Origin: Eucalyptus grandis | Lineage: Eukaryota > Streptophyta > Magnoliopsida > Myrtales > Myrtaceae | Assembly (NCBI RefSeq): GCF_016545825.1 | Contig: NC_052619.1 | Span: 8,137,501-8,201,500, forward strand | Direction: 5' to 3' | DNA length: 64,000 nucleotides | Shown here: in pieces, positions 1 through 9,976 of the stretch | Position numbering within the stretch: position 1 is the stretch's first letter | Layout: each line of letters opens with the position of its first letter | The notes under the pieces: model-generated | Told to the model about the DNA's origin: nothing | Databases searched by the model: none | Seen by the model: the letters and a program-made list of their open reading frames with translations, nothing else | Made by a program: the position numbers and the translations under genes

Positions 1-1
1 A

Positions 2-736
2 CCAATGTCAAGTTCCTCAAAGCTGGACAAAGATGAAGGAGGAAAGAAAGTTAACCATAAGCTATACGGGAGTATCATTGGTTCACTTCTTTATCTTACT
101 GATTCTAGACTTGACATTTTATTTAGTGTTTGTATTTGTGCTAGATTTCAATCAGATCCCAAAGAATATCATATAAGTGCTGTGAAACGCATCATCAAAT
201 ACGTTGCAACAACCTCTAATTTGGGTCTCTGGTATCCTAAAAAGGGGGGCTTTACTCTCCTTGGATATTCATACGCAAACCTAGCAGGATGCAGAGTTGA
301 TAGAAAGAGCACCTCGGGCACCTTTCAATTGCTTGGTAATAGGACATTATCTTGGTTTTCGAGGAAGCAAAGCACTATAGCTCTTTCAACAGCAGAAGTA
401 GGGTATGTGGCGCTTGGAAGTTGTTGTTCTCAAATCTTGTGGATAAAACAATAGCTAAGAGACTTTGGAATCAAAGATTCATGCACTGAGATCAAATGTG
501 ACAATACCAACGCGATTAATCTCACCAAGAATCCAATTCTTCATTCAAGAGCAAAGCATATAGAGATTCAATATCACTTTATTAGAGACCATGTTCAAAA
601 TGGAGAAGTCATGATTCAATTCATTGACTCAAAGAATCAACTAGCAGACATATTTACAAAACCTCTGGAGAAAAGTCAATTTGAGTCTATTCGATCCAGA
701 CTTAATATCTTAAAGTTTGAAGAAGTTCAGACTTAG
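2..736 (+). pseudogene. copia pol C-terminus (RT thumb and RNase H), decayed
   Basis: The frame runs from before the window to TAG at 734-736, with one in-frame TAG at 452-454. Early residues YGSIIGSLLYLTDSR and RIIKYVATTSNLGLWY match the copia RT connection region. RNase H follows (SWFSRKQSTIALSTAEVGY, then NAINLTKNPILHSRAKHIEI and ADIFTKPLE). The usual GYSDAD motif reads GYSYAN, so the catalytic aspartates are lost. In a live element this domain degrades the RNA strand of the RNA/DNA hybrid during reverse transcription. It is followed by the element's envelope-like gene. Confidence 0.88.
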
Positions 737-1178
737 GGATAAAAGTTTAAAGATGTTCAGACCCAGAAGATCAAGATTGATAACTGTAAGTTATTTCTAT
801 TTTAGAAATTTATCTCTCGAATAAAATCTCAAAAAGGTACGTTCATCTATTAATCTGTAATTGATTGATGTTATCTTCCTCAGTTTTCATAATTATTGCA
901 ATCATTCTTTTTTGAAAAAAGAAGTTATCTTTTAAAGTGGCAGTTATATATTTTCAAAAAGGAAGTTATTTTTTGAAAAAGCATTTTTTATTTTTCATTT
1001 TACGACGTTCCGTATACTTCTCTTCGATTGCTTTATATACTGTTTATTTTCTTTCGCTTTACTCACAAAACCCTAGAAAGCATAGAACATCATCTTCTCT
1101 CTTTTACCCTCTAGTTTAATCCTCAAAGTTTTCATCTTTCTCGCGAAACGAGTTTGGAATCTCTCAAAGACTGTGAGA
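737..1178 (+). other. non-coding spacer between pol and the envelope-like gene
   Basis: A 442-bp AT-rich stretch with no supported gene. Short T-rich and A-rich runs precede the ATG at 1179. In Sireviruses this interval separates pol from the third ORF and may hold splice signals, but I see no decisive site. Confidence 0.5.
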
Positions 1179-3248
1179 ATGTCTTTCCAAAGAAAGTCTT
1201 CAAGGATTGCAAACAGGGGACCACAACGTATGTGTGGGGGTCCTACGCATTTTGACCTCACCGAGGAAGAAGAATCTCCAAGACAGCAGTAGAGCCCACA
1301 ACATTCTCAACCACATCAATCTCCTCAAGCTAGATCTCAAAATATTCATCAACAAGCGGAGGAAGAAATCATTGAAGATGCAGAACCTATAAGAACTCAA
1401 AAGCTCACTTTTACCTTTAAACTCTACTCTACCTTGAACTATATTGATGAATTTTTGAAAGATAAAGGGTATTGAAATGAAACCCACTTTTTGCGAACAA
1501 TGGAACAATTAAGAGTTGCTCCTGCGGGGGCGGCAGAAAGAGCTTTTGCAAATATCCCTAGTGATCCACATGTTGGAGGTCTCAGTCAACCTGATGGGAA
1601 TGATTATGACAAGATGTAGACTCATTTTAAGCCTATAATGGGTGTTGCGGTGAATATTCGGAGCAAAAGAACAGATTTGTTTCGCTCGGAGGAACACATG
1701 CGACTTTACTCTAAGTTGCTAAAGCGAGGGGTGATCAACCCAAGAAGTGTGGACTTTGATTTTCTTGATTCTCTAAATGTGAAGTTGCGAGAGAAATTCA
1801 CTCTACTTCAGCTTGAACAATTTTGTTCTGAGACAGCAGAGGCTCATCCAGAACTTACTACCTATTTCTATTCTAATCTGAGTTTCTTAGATGCGAATAG
1901 ATTTTCTTTTAGTGTTTAAGACTAGGACTATATTGTTGACACGGACACATTGGCTGATGTGATTGGAGTAGAAAGAGGGGTATTCCAATCAATTAATGTG
2001 TCTGTTGGTCACGTGACAGTAGAGCTTGTTCGGGATGAAATGGCAAAAGGACGAATCTCGTACTTGAGGATGAATGCCTCAAATATTTTGCTTCGCAAGA
2101 TTGTGATCAATTGCCTTAGACCCAAATCGACTTCGAAGACCAACGTCTCCAACTCAGAAGCAAAGCTGATGTATGCTATCAACATTGGCAAAAAGTTCTC
2201 TTCCACACACTATCATGTTTCACATGTATAAATCAACGGTGAAAGACTATGGCCAACTTCCTTACTCCGCACTTGTTACTAAGCTATTCAGACATTTGAA
2301 TATTCAGCCTCCCAAGATTTTGTGTGTTCATACCTGTGATCAAATGGTGGTGGGACTGAAAATGGTTTCCAAAATGCGTCTGAAGGAGCTAAACAAAGCT
2401 TTGGAGCGATTTAAGGAGAAAACCCCTATCAAGACTCACCAAGTTTCTATGACTGCAAAACGGAAAGGAAAGGAGCCCATGATAGCTCCATCTAAGAAAA
2501 GAAGAGCACTCATCTTGCAAGATGGAGAAGATGAGGAAGATGTCACCATTTCCGCTTTTGCATTAAGAAACTTACATCATTCTATTCCAAAGACAGAGGA
2601 GAGAGAGGATCGAGACAGAGAAGAGTCAAAGCAAATGAGTAGAGAGAGAGAATCGATGAGAAAAGAAGCAGAAGAATAAAGAGTTGCAGAAAAAGAATAA
2701 GGCAGAGGTGAACAAGAAGAGACAGAGCATGAAGAGTACTTCTCACCGCCTGAAGGCATTGAAACAGGGGGAGTTGCTGAGAAAAGAGGTACCTCTTCAA
2801 TCGCTTTTACTAGTGAAGATGTTAGCCGTTCACTTGCAGATCCAGAAGATGTGTATGCCTCTCAATTCCCCGAGGAAGGTCATGAGGCTTCATCTCCAAA
2901 TCCGGGTGCCCATGCTGAAATGCCATCATCTGCCAATACTCCTCAAACAGAATAGCAGAAGCAAGCACTTAGACTGACAACTCAGCAAACTTTCGAAGAC
3001 TGCTTGATATTCTTATGGAGATGCGATGCCAGATTTATGCCTTGGGATGAGAAGTTCGGAATATGCAGAATGCCAGTCAAGCTTCTTCAGTTTCTTTGCA
3101 TGATCAAATTCAGGCCATTTCTCTTCAAGTTCAAGCAAATGACAAGGGTGAAGAAGTGGCACAACTGAAGGAGGATTTGAAAAAGCTAGAAAAGACTGTC
3201 CAGTCGATGGGAGATTTCCAACTTGTTCGCATTCCAAAGCAATCATAA
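1179..3248 (+). pseudogene. Sirevirus envelope-like third ORF, broken
   Basis: A protein can be followed from ATG 1179 in one frame to 2231, through internal stops near 1291, 1474, 1617 and 1917. It moves one frame on at about 2173-2231, continues to about 2958, and shifts again to a last segment at 3063-3248. Features seen: an N-terminal segment rich in R, Q and E, a central globular part (KRTDLFRSEEHMRLYSKLLK, EKFTLLQLEQFCSETAEAHP), a basic stretch (KRKGKEPMIAPSKKRRALI) resembling a nuclear signal, a charged E/R segment, and a C-terminal heptad-like coiled coil (VAQLKEDLKKLEKTVQSMG). Position after pol and the C-terminal coiled coil fit the env-like gene of SIRE1-type elements. No clear signal peptide or membrane segment is visible, so 'envelope-like' is a family label, not a demonstrated role. 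Confidence 0.62.
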
Positions 3249-3291
3249 TTTTATCCATTTCTCTTTTCATCTCTACCTTTTTAATGTTGAC

Positions 3292-3308
3292 AAAAAGGGG
3301 GAGAAGGG
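3292..3308 (+). promoter_or_regulatory. internal polypurine tract
   Basis: The purine run CAAAAAGGGGGAGAAGG lies just after the envelope-like gene and about 310 bp before the LTR. Sireviruses commonly carry extra polypurine tracts here besides the one abutting the LTR. The roughly 300 bp between it and the LTR hold no supported gene. Confidence 0.6.
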
Positions 3309-3605
3309 TGCAGATTTGACTTATGTTTGATTTGTTCTTGATTGACTTTACTTTTGTTTGGTTGTTTGGTTGTGACTGATTTGGATTTGGATTGTGTGAT
3401 CATTTAATGCTTGCTTGCAGTATCTTAAGCGTTGATGGTATTCATGGCAAAGATAGTTGTCTTCACAGGACTAATACATTTCCTATGGATGCAGATTCGA
3501 TACTATCTTTACCAATCCAATTATCTTTTATGAGATATCTATGTTTGCTTGAGTATTGTCTTGCAGGTCAAAATATTCAAATCTACAGAAAAATTTTGTC
3601 ACCAT

Positions 3606-3620
3606 AAAAAATGGTGAGAT
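3606..3620 (+). promoter_or_regulatory. polypurine tract adjoining the 3' LTR
   Basis: AAAAAATGGTGAGAT directly precedes the LTR start TGTTGG. This is the usual place for plus-strand priming in copia elements. One T interrupts the purines. Confidence 0.7.
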
Positions 3621-4574
3621 TGTTGGAGAAAACTTCCTTATTTGTTTTGAAGCTGACAAAACGTTTCCATCAGTCTAGTCTAAAGACTTGCAGACTCTTT
3701 CGACAAAGTCTGAAGACTACCAGACCACTAGACTTAAGATTTAAAATCTGCCCTCATTGACAGTTCCTAGACCGACGAATAAGACTTATCCACAATTGAG
3801 TATTTCTTTAAGGATTTGATTCGAGCAGTCGAAGAAGATCTCACGGCTGGATATAGCATCTCGGAATCTATTATTCTCTTGAAATTAATTCGGGTGATTT
3901 GGATCCGTTGATTAGCAAAGCATACTTGGAAGGTTCTATTTATGGAAACCTAGATCCTGATTGTATAAGCGAGCAGGATTGGTGGGCTATCGTCACATTC
4001 CTTAAGTAGCTCAAGATCTCCCTAATTGATTATGTCCAACAGGTAAATTGGAAGAACTCCTTTGGAATGTGCCAACGATTATAAGGCATGGAGGAGTATA
4101 TAAGGAAGATGCTCTGGTTGTTTGAAGTAGTGCGCTATAGATAAATTCCAAAGTCTGAAACTCCTTATTATTTGTCAATTCATTTGTTGAGCGTAAACTT
4201 GTACTCAAAAGAGAGTTGATACTTTTATGAAGCCTTGAGGAAGTGTAGTGGAGTCTCTACACTGTGAAATCAAGGACGTGATACTATAACAACTCTTTTA
4301 ATTCATAGTGAAATCCAGCCGATGGGTTGTCGGTGCTTGAGAGTGGACGTAGGCTTGGATTAAGCCAAACCACTATAAATCTTGTGTTCTTATTCTCTTC
4401 CCTAAACTCTTTTACTTTGATCGTAACTCCATTTGATTATTAGAGTCTAATTTCCTTTTCAAAGTCTATTGTTAAACAGACTCGGGTTAAAAGTAAAATT
4501 TTTTACTTTACAAAATTTGTTTTCGCACCTATTCACCCCCCTCAAGGTGCTCATACTAGCATTTACACTCAACA
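3621..4574 (+). repeat. 3' LTR of the Sirevirus-like element
   Basis: Begins TGTTGGAG after the polypurine tract and ends CTCAACA, giving TG...CA termini. It contains a TATA box at 4097-4104 and a C-rich block (CACCCCCCT) shortly before the 3' end, a common feature of this LTR type. The partner LTR is off the left edge, so the target duplication cannot be confirmed; the right-hand 5 bp are ATTCG. Confidence 0.8.
4097..4104 (+). promoter_or_regulatory. LTR TATA box
   Basis: TATATAAG lies in the middle of the LTR, as expected for the core promoter at the U3/R border. Confidence 0.55.
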
Positions 4575-4675
4575 ATTCGCATGACGTGTTTAGATTTATT
4601 CTGATGATAAACGTTGGTGGTTCAAGGACAAATCTAACTGAGGCTAACAGGGTGATTGTAGTTGACCCTGACTAA
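4575..4675 (+). pseudogene. exon relic of a CSB/ERCC6-like SNF2 helicase
   Basis: Immediately after the LTR, one frame reads SHDVFRFILMINVGG, then TNLTEANRVIVVDPD and a stop. This resembles the C-terminal helicase lobe of Rad26/CSB-type SNF2 proteins around the VGG..TNLT.ANRV..DPD block before motif VI. About 33 codons are recognisable. The downstream WNPS and Q..R..R.GQ motifs are absent, so it is a broken exon or captured fragment. Such proteins remodel chromatin in transcription-coupled repair. The match is from memory of the motif and is short. Confidence 0.5.
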
Positions 4676-5202
4676 AACCAGAAGAAGCTTTTGCGTGTGC
4701 GGTTGTTTGTTCTGAGACGCAAGTTGTGGTTCTCTTTAGGTATTCGGATGGGTGTCTTGTGTTGCGTGTGTCGTTGGATGTATCGATTTGATCTATACTG
4801 GCCATGGCATTGGATTTGCTCTGTAATGAGTCGATTACCATGACACTAGTCATTCACGCAAGGTTCTGAGTTGAACGAAATGAGAAATCCATATTCTTCT
4901 ATCAAGGCACTTCAGAAACAGATGCTTTCATCCTGGGCATTCAAATAGAAGGGCAGTTGCAACAAATGATCTGTTCTGGGTTCCACAGTCTCATAGCGGC
5001 AAATTCAACCTTCAATATAAAGAGATTGAAGCACCGGTTGTGCACGTTATTCATCTTTGATTCTAGATAGCATGCACTTCCTGTCACTTGGGCAATTACT
5101 TGTAGCTTTTCAAAGCCTAATGTCTCCAAGTGAATGAAAGCACTTCTTGATTGAGGAAGAAGTGTAAAGCCTTGGGGGGAAGGTTAGTAGTTCTCTTATT
5201 GA
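4676..5202 (+). other. unassigned sequence between the helicase relic and copia fragment
   Basis: I recognise no gene. Short frames exist on both strands (for example 4941-5129 minus) but none resembles a known protein. It may be intron or flank of the helicase relic. Confidence 0.4.
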
Positions 5203-6048
5203 ATATATGATATTTTTTTTTGGAACTAATATGATTGGAGTCATTGAGACTTATAAGTGTCTAACTTTCAATTACAAAATAAAAGATTTGGGTGAAGTAG
5301 ATACTTTATTGGGTGTTAGAATTTAAAAAATAAAATAAAATAGTGGGGGTTATTTTTTAAGTCAAAGTGATGACATGGAAAGAAATGTGTACTCCTTTTG
5401 ATTCAGTATTAAATTAAATTATAATACTGGTAGAGCGGTAGCACAATTTAAATATACTAGTGCTATAAGGTCTTTAATGTATGCGATGCATTATACTAAA
5501 CCTGATATTACTTTTTGTATATGCAAGTTGAGTAAATACTAGTAATCCAATATGGAACATTGGAGGGTTATCTTATTGTTCTATAATAATCCGGTTATAT
5601 TAAAAGGATACGCTAATGCTACTTGGATTACAAGTGTGAGAGATAAACAATCCGCTACATGATGAAGTTTCACATTAGGGGAATGTGTTGTTTCTTGGAT
5701 GAGCAAGAAACAAATATACATAACTTAATCAATGATAGAATATGAATTCGTTGCTTTAGCAGTAGCTAGGAAAGAGACTCAATGGATTAGGAATTTATTG
5801 TTGAATATGAAATTATGACTTAGTCCTATGCCTCCTATTTTTATTATTTGTGATAGTCAAGCTACTTTAGCAAAAGCTTATAATAGCATCTATAATGGTA
5901 AGTTTAGACATATTGATCTAAGACATGAGTATGTGAGACAATTGATTAAATATGGTACCATAACAATTGTCTACGTGAGGTCAAATAATAATTTAGCCGA
6001 TCCCTTGACAAAGGCTTCACCAAGAGACATGGTAATAATGACCTCATA
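5203..6048 (+). pseudogene. copia RT palm to RNase H fragment
   Basis: Recognisable pieces in order are FGTNMIGVIET and YKIKDLGEVDTLLGV (RT), GRAVAQFKYTSAIRSLMYAM with TKPDITFCICKLS (connection), GYANATWITS and SWMSKKQ (RNase H), then the final frame 5828-6049 with YNGKFRHIDLRHEYVRQLI and NNLADPLTKA. Several stops and frame changes occur (for example near 5384, 5541 and 5728). The YVDD catalytic loop is destroyed at the 5' end and the RNase H aspartate in GYSDA reads N. It therefore cannot be functional. Confidence 0.82.
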
Positions 6049-6670
6049 AGAAACGGGACTGAAATCTTTTAATTAAAATCACTAGTAATGGTAACCCGGT
6101 CTTTTTCTAGAACATCACTAGTTATAAGGTTTAATAGATAATAACAAATTACTGAATGTGATTGTTTGATACTGACATGGTCCCAATATGAGAAGTCAGT
6201 ATCGTCTAATACGTTTTTTTAGGTTGAATTGAATTCTTAATGAAGTATAGTACAAATTTTTAATGTATTGATTTTTTACCCAAAAAAAAAAAATTAATGT
6301 GTTGATAGTAACAGAAACATATGGTAAATACTTTATCTATATGAGCTCAGAAGTGGTGCCGCTTCTTACAAAAGTTATGGTTGCTTTCTAGAGAGCTCAT
6401 GAAACAGGATCAAGCACAAGGCCATAATAGTGCATAGTAATATAGAATTTCTCACTAAAACAAGAGGTTAGTGTATGTGCGGTATATCTGGTTCTATTAT
6501 ATAAAAGTACAATTTTAAAACCGAGCCACTTGTCACTTTGATAGAGTTTTGAGATATTTGCACTAAGTAAAGGTTTAACTCGAAAGACACTTTTATGTAT
6601 GTATATTAATCTCACGGAAATTTTGGCAGTATATTTCTAACGTTTGATTTCTTGTTTTTGTTTTACAAAC
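6049..6670 (+). other. 3' untranslated part of the copia element
   Basis: About 620 bp between the end of the pol frame and the polypurine tract, AT-rich and without a supported gene. A short frame at 6397-6615 (minus) has no resemblance to known proteins. Confidence 0.55.
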
Positions 6671-6683
6671 AAAAGTGGGGGAT
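6671..6683 (+). promoter_or_regulatory. polypurine tract
   Basis: AAAAGTGGGGGAT directly precedes the LTR start TGTTGG, a classic copia PPT/LTR junction. Confidence 0.8.
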
Positions 6684-7337
6684 TGTTGGTAATTTGTTTA
6701 TAAAAAAAATGAAGTGTCTTGTCTCACATTGAAAAGATGTGAGTGAGCACGTGGACGAGATTTGGCAATAACCGATGATCATTATTTTTATTTATTGAAA
6801 ATTCAAATTTATTTCTATAAAATTAACCATAAAGTCTTGATTGAAACAGTGTGATTGTTCACAAAAAGTTACGGTTATTTTTTATTTATTATTTATTTAA
6901 TTTCGAATATTTTATATATTTTCAACTTAACCTTTGAAACATACTTGTTCATTTTGCAACCTTTCCCGAAATATTGCCTTTGTTCTTTTTTGAAACCTTT
7001 TGAAGAGTTACTTCTATTCAAAAGACAAAGATAAGTAACATTGTTTTGAGATTAAACAATTATCTTCTTCCATTTTTTGTCTTCTTTTGAAAGATTATAA
7101 AGCCATTATTTCCAATTGTTTTCCAAGAGAGGCATTGGAAAAATACTAGAATTACTATATAGTAATCTCATTTGAGACTTTGTTGTATCATGGAGAAAAT
7201 TTGCTAGTGACCATTGGCAACTTTGTGGGGCAAATAAATTCTTAAAGAAATTGATATTACACCTCAAAGTTTAACTTGATTACTGTAAAGATTCAACTTC
7301 ACTGTTCTACCCTATTCGAAGCCATATTTTCCCAACA
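6684..7337 (+). repeat. 3' LTR of the second copia element
   Basis: Starts TGTTGGTAATTTG and ends TTTCCCAACA, with perfect 6-bp terminal inverted repeats TGTTGG/CCAACA. A candidate TATA box (TTATAAAG) lies at 7096-7103. No second LTR of this family is in the window. Confidence 0.75.
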
Positions 7338-7659
7338 AAAACTTCTCATCTCTTGATAAGTATTTGATATAAATTAATGAGAAATGATTGGGTGACCATT
7401 TTTAATTTAATATAATAATAATAGTTTATCGTGGATTACACAAAATTAAATAATAAATAATTATAAATTGTTGTAAGATATATTCCTTTAAGAATTTGAA
7501 GCCCACAACAAGCTAATATTCGCATAATAATTCAAAGACAATTATGCTATCAAAGCTCTCAATTAATCTCAGCAATAGAAGAATTAATTACTCTATGCTC
7601 TCCACACACTCTATTAATTCCGCCTCAAACACTTGCCATCTTCCCCATGCATTGCTAAG

Positions 7660-7699
<40 letters not shown>

Positions 7700-7831
7700 A
7701 TTTTCCTCTATTTGCTTGTGAAACTCCAAGTTCTCGTCCTTTATATTCTGCAGGAAATCTTCAGGAAACCGCTCTGAAGAAGACACAAAAGAAACCCCCG
7801 AAGCTGCAAGTATCTTGTCTTCTTTGCAGAA
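7338..7831 (+). other. 5' flank and leader of the KCS relic
   Basis: AT-rich DNA running into a pyrimidine-rich leader with a TC microsatellite and then the KCS start codon. This is probably the former promoter and 5' UTR of the KCS gene. The copia LTR ends right at its left edge, so that element may have landed in the promoter. Confidence 0.45.
7662..7696 (+). repeat. (TC)n microsatellite
   Basis: About 17 perfect TC units, 135 bp before the KCS start codon. Pyrimidine tracts are frequent in plant 5' UTRs. Confidence 0.95.
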
Positions 7832-8590
7832 ATGGCTGATCAACATATTAGTCGACAAAACCGAGGTCAAACAATCCCCATCTTAGTCGAACCTCGAAGC
7901 TAGGATTTAGACAGACCATCGAACCACAAACTCCCGAACTTTCTCTTGTTAGTGAGGCTCAAGTACGTGAAGCTCGGTTATCACCACCTCATCTCTAGCG
8001 CAAAGTATTTACTCCTCGTGCCACTCATTGGCATCTCTTCAGCTCACCTCTCGACCCTCACAGCCCGAGACCTAGCCCAGCTATGGAGCCAACTCAAGCT
8101 CGATCTCATCACCACCGTGCTCTGCTTGATCGTCATGGTGTTTCTAGTCACTCTCTACTTCATGACCCGACCCAGAAAAGTCTACCTCGTGGACTTCGCT
8201 TGCTACAAACCCAACCTGGCCCAGATATGCGCCCTTGAGACCTTCATGGAGCGGTCGAGGCTCACAACCGCCTTCACCAAGGAGAACCTCGCTTTCTAGC
8301 GGCCTTTGAGTGGTAGGGGCTGGGGTAGTGGACATACTTGCCTGAGGCCGTGCTCCAGGTCATACCGAACTTGTGCATGGCAGAAGAGCGGGTGGAGGCT
8401 GAGGTTGTCATGTTCAGGACCATCGACCAGCTACTGGCCAAGACCGTTGTTCAAGGCTATGGACATAGGAATCCTAGTTGTGAACAACAGGTTATTCCAC
8501 CTAATGCCGATGCTATAGGCGATGATTATGAACCACTACAAGTTTAGAGGGAATGTGTGAGCTACAATCTTGTTGGGATGGGCGTCGACA
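7832..8590 (+). pseudogene. KCS: 3-ketoacyl-CoA synthase (KCS), N-terminal half, broken
   Basis: From ATG 7832 the frame reads through one TAG (about codon 24) to 8299. Visible blocks are LKYVKLGYHHLISSAKYLL, the second hydrophobic span LDLITTVLCLIVMVFLVTLY, and the hallmark RPRKVYLVDFACYKP followed by ETFMERSRL. After a stop and frame change the match resumes at 8338 (PEAVLQVIPNLCMAEER, VMFRTIDQLLAKT), shifts again (DIGILVVNNRLF, AMIMNHYKFRGNV) and ends near SYNLVGMG. Intact plant KCS proteins are about 490-520 residues and condense malonyl-CoA with acyl-CoA in the ER for very-long-chain fatty acids and wax. Here homology stops where the active-site cysteine of GGMGCSAG should be (VGMGVD follows), so the catalytic half is absent. 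This appears to be a truncated, frameshifted pseudogene. Which KCS paralogue it came from is not resolved. Confidence 0.9.
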
Positions 8591-9107
8591 CTTACATTTT
8601 TTGCTTAACATTCAATGATAAATTACATTGAAAATTAGAGATTGATATTTTCTATGTAGAGCGGGGCCCTTTCTTTTTCTCTCCTTCTTGGCCCGGCCCT
8701 CACCCCACGTCATTCTCTCTCCCCCTCGCATGAACAGAAGCGACAAAGTAGAAGAAGGATCTGCAATGAGAGGGCGGCAGCTACGATTTCAAAAAAAAGG
8801 GAAGCGATGACACATGGCTGCAGCGTGGCAGCACCTGCGGTTGACAAAACCCAAGAGCACCTGCTGCTATCTTAGCTGAAAATGCCACCAACTTACCCCA
8901 AGAACCGAAATCGCTACAGGCACATACACGGGCTGGGGGAGTAGGCTGATCAACAGCAATTTGTGAGCTGGAGATGGAAGGGAAACGGGCCTGATGTGAG
9001 AGGAAAGGAACTAGCGTCGAGCTTGCTTCCTTGCCACCGTCGCCGAGCTTGGTAGTGCCTCTTCACCCGAGCGTGCAAATGCACTCTGTTGTGCCCTGTT
9101 TTGGGCA
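8591..9107 (+). other. unassigned flank of the copia insertion
   Basis: No gene recognised. The stretch becomes GC-richer from about 8660. A small hairpin (GTGCCC 9091-9096 with GGGCAC 9103-9108) lies at the copia insertion site. It continues on the far side of the copia element at 17390. Confidence 0.4.
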
Positions 9108-9112
9108 CACCA
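9108..9112 (+). repeat. target-site duplication CACCA, left
   Basis: CACCA directly precedes the LTR at 9113 and is repeated exactly at 17385-17389. A 5-bp duplication fits copia integrase. Confidence 0.9.
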
Positions 9113-9964
9113 TGTTGGGGTTTCATGAATCATGTATAAGAAAAATCAACAGAATAAACGCAGCGGAAACAAAGATATATTTTACACATGATTCTCCTTA
9201 GGCGTTGTTCGTGCGTTTTAATCAAAAATCTAAACATAAAAGGGAGTTAAACGAAATACCTCTCGAAGTGCACTTTGAAACGAGTCGGTTCGGTTGTTCT
9301 ACAATTTGAGTCCCACAGCGTCGGACCTCTAGTTCAGACACACCAACAACGAACGTCGAACGGAGGAGAGAACTTTCGGATATCCACAACTTCGATCGTG
9401 CTAGCAATCACGTGGAAAGAATCCGTCGTATTCTTGATGTATAATAGTCACGGCCCGAACGAGAGAATTGTTTCTCTTCCTCGTGTCTCAAAGACACAAG
9501 AACACACGCACACTTTTTCTCAATATTCAGCAACTAGAGAACTCTAAATATTTGTTCATGGTGAAGAGCGGATCCGGAACAAGAAGACAATACACACGAA
9601 GTCTTTTTCAATTTTTCAGCAGCTCTTTTACACTCGTCCCTCACTCATTTTATATCAAAAATGACCAGCAACGGTTGCTGATCAATGGACGATCAGCAAC
9701 CGTTGCTGATCGTCCATAGTGGACGATCGTGCATGAGCGGTTGCTCATGCACGACCATCGTGCATGAGCAACCGCTCATGCACGATTGTGGCATGGTGGT
9801 CAGCGGTTGCTAACCATCAATGCTACGTGCATAATGGTCAGCAACCGCTGACCATTATGCCGTGCATGTGCACGAATTCGTGCACATGCATGAAGCTTTA
9901 CTTTTTTTTTTTTTTTTTTTTTAAATTATTTATTAATAAGTTAATTTAGGGCATACTACTAACA
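9113..9964 (-). repeat. copia 3' LTR (minus strand)
   Basis: 852 bp, TGTTGGGG at the left end and CTAACA at the right. It pairs with 16556-17384. It contains the palindrome cluster at 9662-9896 and a T-run at 9902-9922. Confidence 0.95.
9662..9896. repeat. cluster of palindromes inside the copia LTR
   Basis: At least four adjoining hairpins. The first two lie between 9662 and 9718 around CAGCAACGGTTGCTG and the GGACGATCAGCAACC/GGTTGCTGATCGTCC arms. The third (about 9723-9786) pairs ATCGTGCATGAGC arms. The fourth group uses GGTCAGC arms with CGTGCATGTGCACG nearby. Most share the core GCAACCG or its complement. Confidence 0.85.
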
Positions 9965-9976
9965 ATCTCCCACTTG
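9965..9976 (-). promoter_or_regulatory. polypurine tract of the copia element
   Basis: On the minus strand this reads CAAGTGGGAGAT, abutting the LTR start TGTTAG. It is the functional-looking plus-strand primer site. Confidence 0.85.

Larger units (their letters stand above)
1..4574 (+). mobile_element. Sirevirus-like Ty1/copia element, 3' portion
   Basis: The window opens inside the pol gene of a copia element. The order is RT/RNase H tail, a long envelope-like gene, polypurine tracts, then a 954-bp LTR that starts TGTTGGAG and ends CTCAACA. An extra gene between pol and the 3' LTR and repeated polypurine tracts are typical of the Sirevirus (SIRE1-like) lineage, so the assignment rests on architecture plus protein resemblance. 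The 5' LTR, gag, protease and integrase lie outside the window. All genes are interrupted by stops, so this is an old, dead copy. Confidence 0.8.
5203..7337 (+). mobile_element. Ty1/copia element, 3' half with 3' LTR
   Basis: A decayed RT/RNase H fragment is followed by a 3' untranslated segment, a polypurine tract and a 654-bp LTR with TGTTGG...CCAACA termini. The 5' half is missing or truncated near 5203. It is unrelated in sequence to the Sirevirus-like element to its left. Residues such as SRHI/RHEYVRQLI and ADPLTK indicate a Tork- or Retrofit-like copia lineage. Confidence 0.78.
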
